From: an uncultured Aliiroseovarius sp.
GTDB taxonomy: Bacteria; Pseudomonadota; Alphaproteobacteria; Rhodobacterales; Rhodobacteraceae
Direction: 5' to 3'
NCBI RefSeq assembly: GCF_947492455.1
Contig: NZ_CANLNB010000003.1
Coordinates: forward strand, 558,001-622,000
Length of the DNA: 64,000 nucleotides
Part shown: one piece after another, positions 60,209 to 64,000 of the stretch
How the letters are laid out: the number at the start of each line of letters is the position of its first letter
Numbering within the stretch: position 1 is the stretch's first letter
Notes under the pieces: generated by a model
The model's database searches: none
What the model saw: only the letters and a program-made list of their open reading frames with translations
Told to the model about the DNA's origin: nothing
Made by a program: the position numbers and the translations under genes

Positions 60209-60752
60209 GTTGAAACCCATCACCCCGCTGGGCGCGGATACGCCGCGTGTAGACCAGATCGGAACGCTGACCATCACCGAGGTTGTGGATCAGGCGTTGG
60301 CGTCCGTCGCTGCGCGTGAGGGGCAGCTGGAGGCGGCACAAAAAGCTTTGCCGCTGGGCTTGCCGAGCGTCGGGAAGTCCGCAACCCAAGGCGACTTCAC
60401 CGCCTTCTGGACTGGTCCGGATCAGTGGATGATCTCGGCCAATCACGACGAGTACGAGTTGCTGGCTACTGAGCTGAAACAGATGGTCGGGGACACGGCA
60501 TCGGTCGTAGAACAGACCGATGGTTGGTGCCGGTTCGACGTGTCGGGCGCGGTGCTGTGCGACCTGTTCGAACGTCTGTCCAACGCTCCGGTACGCACAA
60601 TGGCACCCGGAGACGTCATCCGCGGAACGGTCGAACATCTGGGCGCCTTCCTGTGGCGACTGGCGGACGACCGCATAGCCGTGATCGCCCCGCGCTCGTC
60701 GGCGGCGTCATTGCATCATGCATTGGTGGCGGCGGCCCGTTCGATCGCCTAG
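60201..60752 (+). CDS. soxG: Sarcosine-oxidase-like gamma subunit
   Basis: A protein of 183 residues with the GcvT-like SoxG fold (FTAFWTGPDQWMI; VVEQTDGWCRFDVSG; VIRGTVEHLGAFLWRL). It begins at GTG 60201, eight bases inside soxA, with AAGGAAAG upstream; no ATG is suitably placed. It completes the soxBDAG order and is convergent with the GlxA regulator. Confidence 0.87.
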   Translation: MHKLKPITPLGADTPRVDQIGTLTITEVVDQALASVAAREGQLEAAQKALPLGLPSVGKSATQGDFTAFWTGPDQWMISANHDEYELLATELKQMVGDTASVVEQTDGWCRFDVSGAVLCDLFERLSNAPVRTMAPGDVIRGTVEHLGAFLWRLADDRIAVIAPRSSAASLHHALVAAARSIA

Positions 60753-60762
60753 GTCACACAGA

Positions 60763-61776
60763 TCACGAGGGCAGCGCGTCGCTGCCCTTGACCCGCATCG
60801 AGTTCTTCGCCCGCCGGTCTGCAATCGGTGTCATCCCGAAGCTTTCGCGGTAGTGCCGCAGAAACGCGCCGGGGGTGGCATAGCCGACCATGAACGCGAC
60901 CTCGGTCACGGGTGTGTTGGAATACAGCACCAGCTGGCGCGCCTGATTCATCCGCATTTTCCGGTAGTACTTCAGCGGGCTCTGCCCCGTAGCTTCCTTG
61001 AAGCTGCGTTCCAGCGAGCGGGTCGAAACGCCCACTGCTTCGGCCACTCTGCTGATCTGGATCGGACTTTCGATATGCTCGGCGAAATGCTCGATCGCGC
61101 GTTCGACCTGTTTGGGCAGCAAGTCCTGACTTTTCGCCGTATCGTGTGCCGGTGTCTTCTGCGTGGCGGCGGCGCTGCGGATATAGGGGTGCTGGAACCA
61201 GCAGGCGACCTCGGCCATGATGTCGCCGCCCAGCCGTGCCTCGATCAGCGACAACATGTGGTCGAAGGCAGCAGATGCGCCGGAAATGGTTGTATAGTCC
61301 CCATCTTCGCAGATCACCGTGCTTTGCGCCGGGATGTCTGGGAATTCGGCTTGAAACGCAGCCTCGTAGCACCAATGCACCGACAGCGGGTTATCACGCG
61401 TCAGGCCGGTATGGGCCAGCGCGAACACCCCGCCACTGATCGCTCCCAACCGTGTTTTGCTGCGCTGGTACCGTTGAAGGGCGGCATTGGCGCGCGATGG
61501 TGCAGCAAAGCGGGCATTGGGGCCGGCGGTGAACAGCAGAAGATCCAGCTCTCCGGCTTCAGACAGTGTGCAATCTGGGGCAAAACTGACGCCGGCTGAC
61601 GAGTCGACCGGGGCGCTGCCTTCGGCGATCACCTTCCAGCGAAACGCCTCTTGCCCCGAGATCTCATTGGCGGCGCGCAAGGGTTCGATGCACGAGGTCA
61701 GGCAGGCCATCGGAAAGCCGGGAAAGATCAGAATGCCCAACGTCAGAGGCAGCTGGGAGGTGGGTGCATCGGTCAT
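60763..61776 (-). CDS. GlxA family (DJ-1/PfpI plus AraC) transcriptional regulator
   Basis: A protein of 337 residues. N-terminal DJ-1/PfpI-like domain (LGILIFPGFPMACLTSCIEPLRAAN) and C-terminal AraC double helix-turn-helix (ISRVAEAVGVSTRSLERSFKEATGQSPLKYYRKMRMNQAR; VTEVAFMVGYATPGAFLRHYRESFG). The architecture is that of GbdR, which responds to glycine betaine or dimethylglycine and controls sarcosine oxidase genes. It overlaps the LysR gene by four bases and is a likely activator of soxBDAG. Confidence 0.92.
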   Translation of the reverse strand: MTDAPTSQLPLTLGILIFPGFPMACLTSCIEPLRAANEISGQEAFRWKVIAEGSAPVDSSAGVSFAPDCTLSEAGELDLLLFTAGPNARFAAPSRANAALQRYQRSKTRLGAISGGVFALAHTGLTRDNPLSVHWCYEAAFQAEFPDIPAQSTVICEDGDYTTISGASAAFDHMLSLIEARLGGDIMAEVACWFQHPYIRSAAATQKTPAHDTAKSQDLLPKQVERAIEHFAEHIESPIQISRVAEAVGVSTRSLERSFKEATGQSPLKYYRKMRMNQARQLVLYSNTPVTEVAFMVGYATPGAFLRHYRESFGMTPIADRRAKNSMRVKGSDALPS

Positions 61777-62681
61777 GCGGGTATTCCCATCACTGTATCT
61801 TGCGAGATCTCGGCAGCGATTTCACAAATGTGGCGTTCCAGCAGGCGTGCGGCGGGGGATTGGGTCGAATCAGCCCGGCGCAGCAGGTGAATTTCGCGTT
61901 TTGCGTGCGGTTCGGCGAGCGGACGGAAGATCAATCCGGCTGAATTTGAGGCTCTGACCGCCATTTCGGGTAGAATTGTGATTCCAATATTGGCCTGCAC
62001 CATCGCCATGATCGAGGTCAGGTTGTGCGCCGAGAGAAGTGCCTTTTCATGCAGCAGGATCGAGGCTTCGGCGCTAATCCCGGCAGAAAGCGAGTTCGCG
62101 ATAAGACGCTCGTTCGCTAACGCGTCCCACGTGACCGGGCCCGTGTCCTGCGCCAAGGTATGGGACGGCGCGCAGATGACTCCAAACGTGTCGGACAGAA
62201 GGTGCTGACTGTGCAGCCCTACGCTTTGCTGGCCAATCGTTGCGATGCCGATGTCGATCCGGTCACGCGACAGCTCGTGCAGGATCGAGCTTGAATCCAT
62301 ATCCCGCAGTTCGATGTCTACATTACCGTAGTCGTTGATATGGCGGGAAAAAACCTGCGGGATAATCGTGCCGGCAACCGAAGGGACAGTGGCGATGCGC
62401 ACATGGCCGTGGGTGGCTTTGGCAAAGCCTTCGATCGCTTTCACCGTATTGTCGAACTGCTGAAGTTCGCGCTCGGCTTGTTCCAAGACGAAGCTTCCCA
62501 GCGCGGTCAGTTTGCTTTTGCGGTCGGTTTCAAACAGCGGCTCGCCCAGATGGGTCTCTAGCTGTTTCAACATCATCGACACGGCCGAGGGCGTGCGCCC
62601 CAGCGCCTGGGCCGCGTCGCTTAGATTGCCGCTGCGGGCGACGGTGGCAAAGCCACGCAGCATTTCAATTTTCAGCGCCAT
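61773..62681 (-). CDS. LysR family transcriptional regulator
   Basis: A protein of 302 residues. Winged helix IEMLRGFATVARSGNLSDAAQALGRTPSAVSMMLKQLE and a PBP2-type effector domain (HGHVRIATVPSVAGTIIPQVF). It is divergent from the aldehyde dehydrogenase gene over 112 bases that contain inverted repeats, and is co-transcribed with the GlxA regulator. The effector is unknown. Confidence 0.93.
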   Translation of the reverse strand: MALKIEMLRGFATVARSGNLSDAAQALGRTPSAVSMMLKQLETHLGEPLFETDRKSKLTALGSFVLEQAERELQQFDNTVKAIEGFAKATHGHVRIATVPSVAGTIIPQVFSRHINDYGNVDIELRDMDSSSILHELSRDRIDIGIATIGQQSVGLHSQHLLSDTFGVICAPSHTLAQDTGPVTWDALANERLIANSLSAGISAEASILLHEKALLSAHNLTSIMAMVQANIGITILPEMAVRASNSAGLIFRPLAEPHAKREIHLLRRADSTQSPAARLLERHICEIAAEISQDTVMGIPA

Positions 62682-62690
62682 AGCGATCTC

Positions 62691-62719
62691 ATTTCAATTG
62701 ACCTGAAATAACCTTCAGG
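62691..62719. promoter_or_regulatory. Overlapping inverted repeats between the LysR and aldehyde dehydrogenase genes
   Basis: ATTTCA-N7-TGAAAT (62691-62709; contains T-N11-A) and the perfect CCTGAA-ATAACC-TTCAGG (62702-62719). They lie 10 to 38 bases from the LysR start, where LysR proteins usually bind. Confidence 0.55.
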
Positions 62720-62793
62720 AATTTGAGTTTGATTGAAGTGAATTAAAAAGTCCATACCCAAGGAAACTGACTTTGTGTGAGGCGACACTTCCA

Positions 62794-64000
62794 TGACCGA
62801 TATCCAAAAGAACCTGATTGCTGGCGAATGGCTGACAGGCGTAAGCGAAATTGAAAACCGTAACCCGTCGGACCTGACCGATCTGGTTGGCGTGTTTGCG
62901 CAGGCCAGCAGCGACCAGCTGGAGGCCACGCTGGACCAAGCCAAAGTGGCACAGCGCGAATGGGCCGCTTACGGCATGGAGCGCAAGCAGGCGGTTCTGA
63001 ACGCCATCGGCAACGAACTGATTGCCCGCTGCGAAGAGCTGGGCACGCTTCTGGCCCGTGAAGAAGGTAAGCCCTTCGCGGAAGGCAAAGGCGAGGTCTA
63101 CCGCGCCGGTCAATTCTTCACCTACTACGCGGCCGAATGCCTGCGTCAGATCGGCGAGAACGCGGATTCGGTTCGTCCGGACATTGAAATTGATGTCCGT
63201 CGCGAAGCTGTCGGCACCGTCGCCATCATCTCGCCCTGGAACTTCCCGACTGCGACCGCGTCGTGGAAAATCGCGCCTGCTCTGTGCTACGGCAACGCCG
63301 TGGTCTGGAAACCCGCCAACGTAACGCCCGCCTCGGCTGTTGCGCTGGCTGAAATCATCAACCGTCAGGACATCCCGAAAGGTCTGTTCAGCTTGGTCAT
63401 GGGCGCAGGTCGCGAAATCGGCCAGCGTCTTGTGGAAAGCCCGAAGGTAAACGCCATTTCCTTCACCGGGTCGGTTCCGGTGGGCAAGGGGATTGCCTCG
63501 GCTGCCATTCAGAACCTGACCAAGGTTCAGATGGAGATGGGCTCGAAGAACGCCTTGGCTGTGATGGACGACGCCGATCTGGATCTGGCCGTGACGCTGG
63601 CCCTTGGTGGCGCCTTCGGTGGCACCGGTCAGAAATGCACCGCGTCCTCGCGCCTTGTTGTCCACGAAGCCATCCACGACGCCTTCGTTGAAAAGCTGGT
63701 GGCCGGTGCACAGGCCATGAAAGTCGGCCACGCGCTGGAAGAGGGCACCCAGATGGGTCCCGTTGTCAGCGAGCAGCAGCTGAACGAAAACCTGGCCTAT
63801 GTGGATCTGGGCAAGTCGGAAGGCGCTGAACTGGCTTGCGGTGGCGCGCGTCTTGAGATGCCGCATCAAGGTTTCTACATGTCGCCGGGCGTGTTCCTGA
63901 ACACCACCAACGACATGCGCATCAACCGCGAAGAAATGTTCGCGCCCCTGACCGCCGTCATCAAGGTTGGCAGCTATGACGAGGCCCTAGCCACCGTCAA
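62794..64000 (+). CDS. Aldehyde dehydrogenase, 2-oxoglutarate-semialdehyde dehydrogenase-like (partial; 3' end outside window)
   Basis: The first 402 residues are visible. IISPWNFPTATASWKIAPALCYGNAVVWKPA (cofactor site), the QMEMGSKNALAV segment with the catalytic Glu, and GTGQKCTASSR with the catalytic Cys are present. The sequence AREEGKPFAEGKGEV...RAGQFF and ALCYGN resembles KGSADH-type enzymes of hydroxyproline and sugar-acid pathways more than betaine-aldehyde dehydrogenases. It is divergent from a LysR gene and near soxBDAG. Confidence 0.88.

Noticed and set aside
57878-60277. Open frame of 799 codons on the minus strand
   Set aside because: It is fully antisense to soxA, which has clear domains; its low-complexity composition resembles no family.
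1-64000. CRISPR array
   Set aside because: No set of regularly spaced direct repeats was seen, and no cas-like gene is present.

Overview
The window is a 64 kb chromosomal stretch from an alphaproteobacterium, almost certainly a marine Rhodobacterales (Roseobacter-group) species. The evidence is an RpoE-ChrR pair, a TRAP dicarboxylate transporter with its two-component system, a paa operon with an extra PaaA/PaaC-like gene, DUF934, DUF2849, DUF6324 and DUF6476 family proteins, an alphaproteobacterial GTTC-N7-GTTC LexA box, and a tRNA-His that lacks G-1 and carries A73. Coding density is high. No CRISPR array, intact transposase or replication origin is visible.

Left part (1-9.8 kb). A photooxidative-stress block holds a cyclopropane-synthase-like methyltransferase, an FAD oxidoreductase, a DUF1365 protein, an SDR, a fasciclin-domain protein and rpoE-chrR. 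Four promoters in this block share the same architecture, TGATCC (or AGATCC)-N17-GTA, so it reads as a compact RpoE regulon. A small surface-polysaccharide module follows: a GT4 glycosyltransferase, a sulfotransferase and an O-antigen-ligase-like membrane protein.

9.8-30.3 kb. This part holds ferredoxin-NADP reductase, an assimilatory sulfate-reduction operon (DUF2849, sulfite reductase, APS-type CysH, DUF934) with a divergent Lrp regulator, and a P450. The C4-dicarboxylate system dctBD-dctPQM follows; its DctD lacks the Walker A lysine and the GAFTGA loop, and two tandem operators lie upstream of dctP. A Crp-type regulator with a DUF2892 protein and a valine-catabolism group (isobutyryl-CoA dehydrogenase, 3-hydroxyisobutyryl-CoA hydrolase, mmsB, mmsA) complete this part, interrupted by a YbdK-type ligase and bounded by a LysR regulator.

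30.3-36.6 kb. Housekeeping genes: a CBS-domain protein, coaD, an SOS-controlled mmcB, tRNA-His, a DUF6476 gene head to head with rluD, cardiolipin synthase and rpoH. A 43-bp palindrome lies before coaD and a strongly structured, unassigned segment lies between coaD and mmcB.

36.6-51.8 kb. The phenylacetate operon (thiolase, paaABCDE, a PaaA/PaaC-like paralogue, paaZ, paaX) is followed by a dense minus-strand operon: SPOR lipoprotein, D-Ala-D-Ala carboxypeptidase, tmk, holB, tatD, an MBL hydrolase and an AEC transporter.

51.9-64 kb. tRNA-Ser(TGA) is followed by a decayed IS3-family element and then by catabolic accessory genes: a GntR regulator, an M24 'pita-bread' protein in which the usual metal ligands appear lost, a nitrilase-family hydrolase, a heterotetrameric sarcosine-oxidase-like operon (soxBDAG) whose delta subunit has lost its zinc cysteines, a GlxA/AraC regulator, a LysR regulator and an aldehyde dehydrogenase resembling 2-oxoglutarate-semialdehyde dehydrogenase that runs off the window. 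This is the best candidate for an undescribed system: a pathway for an N-methylated, amide- or amidine-type nitrogen compound.
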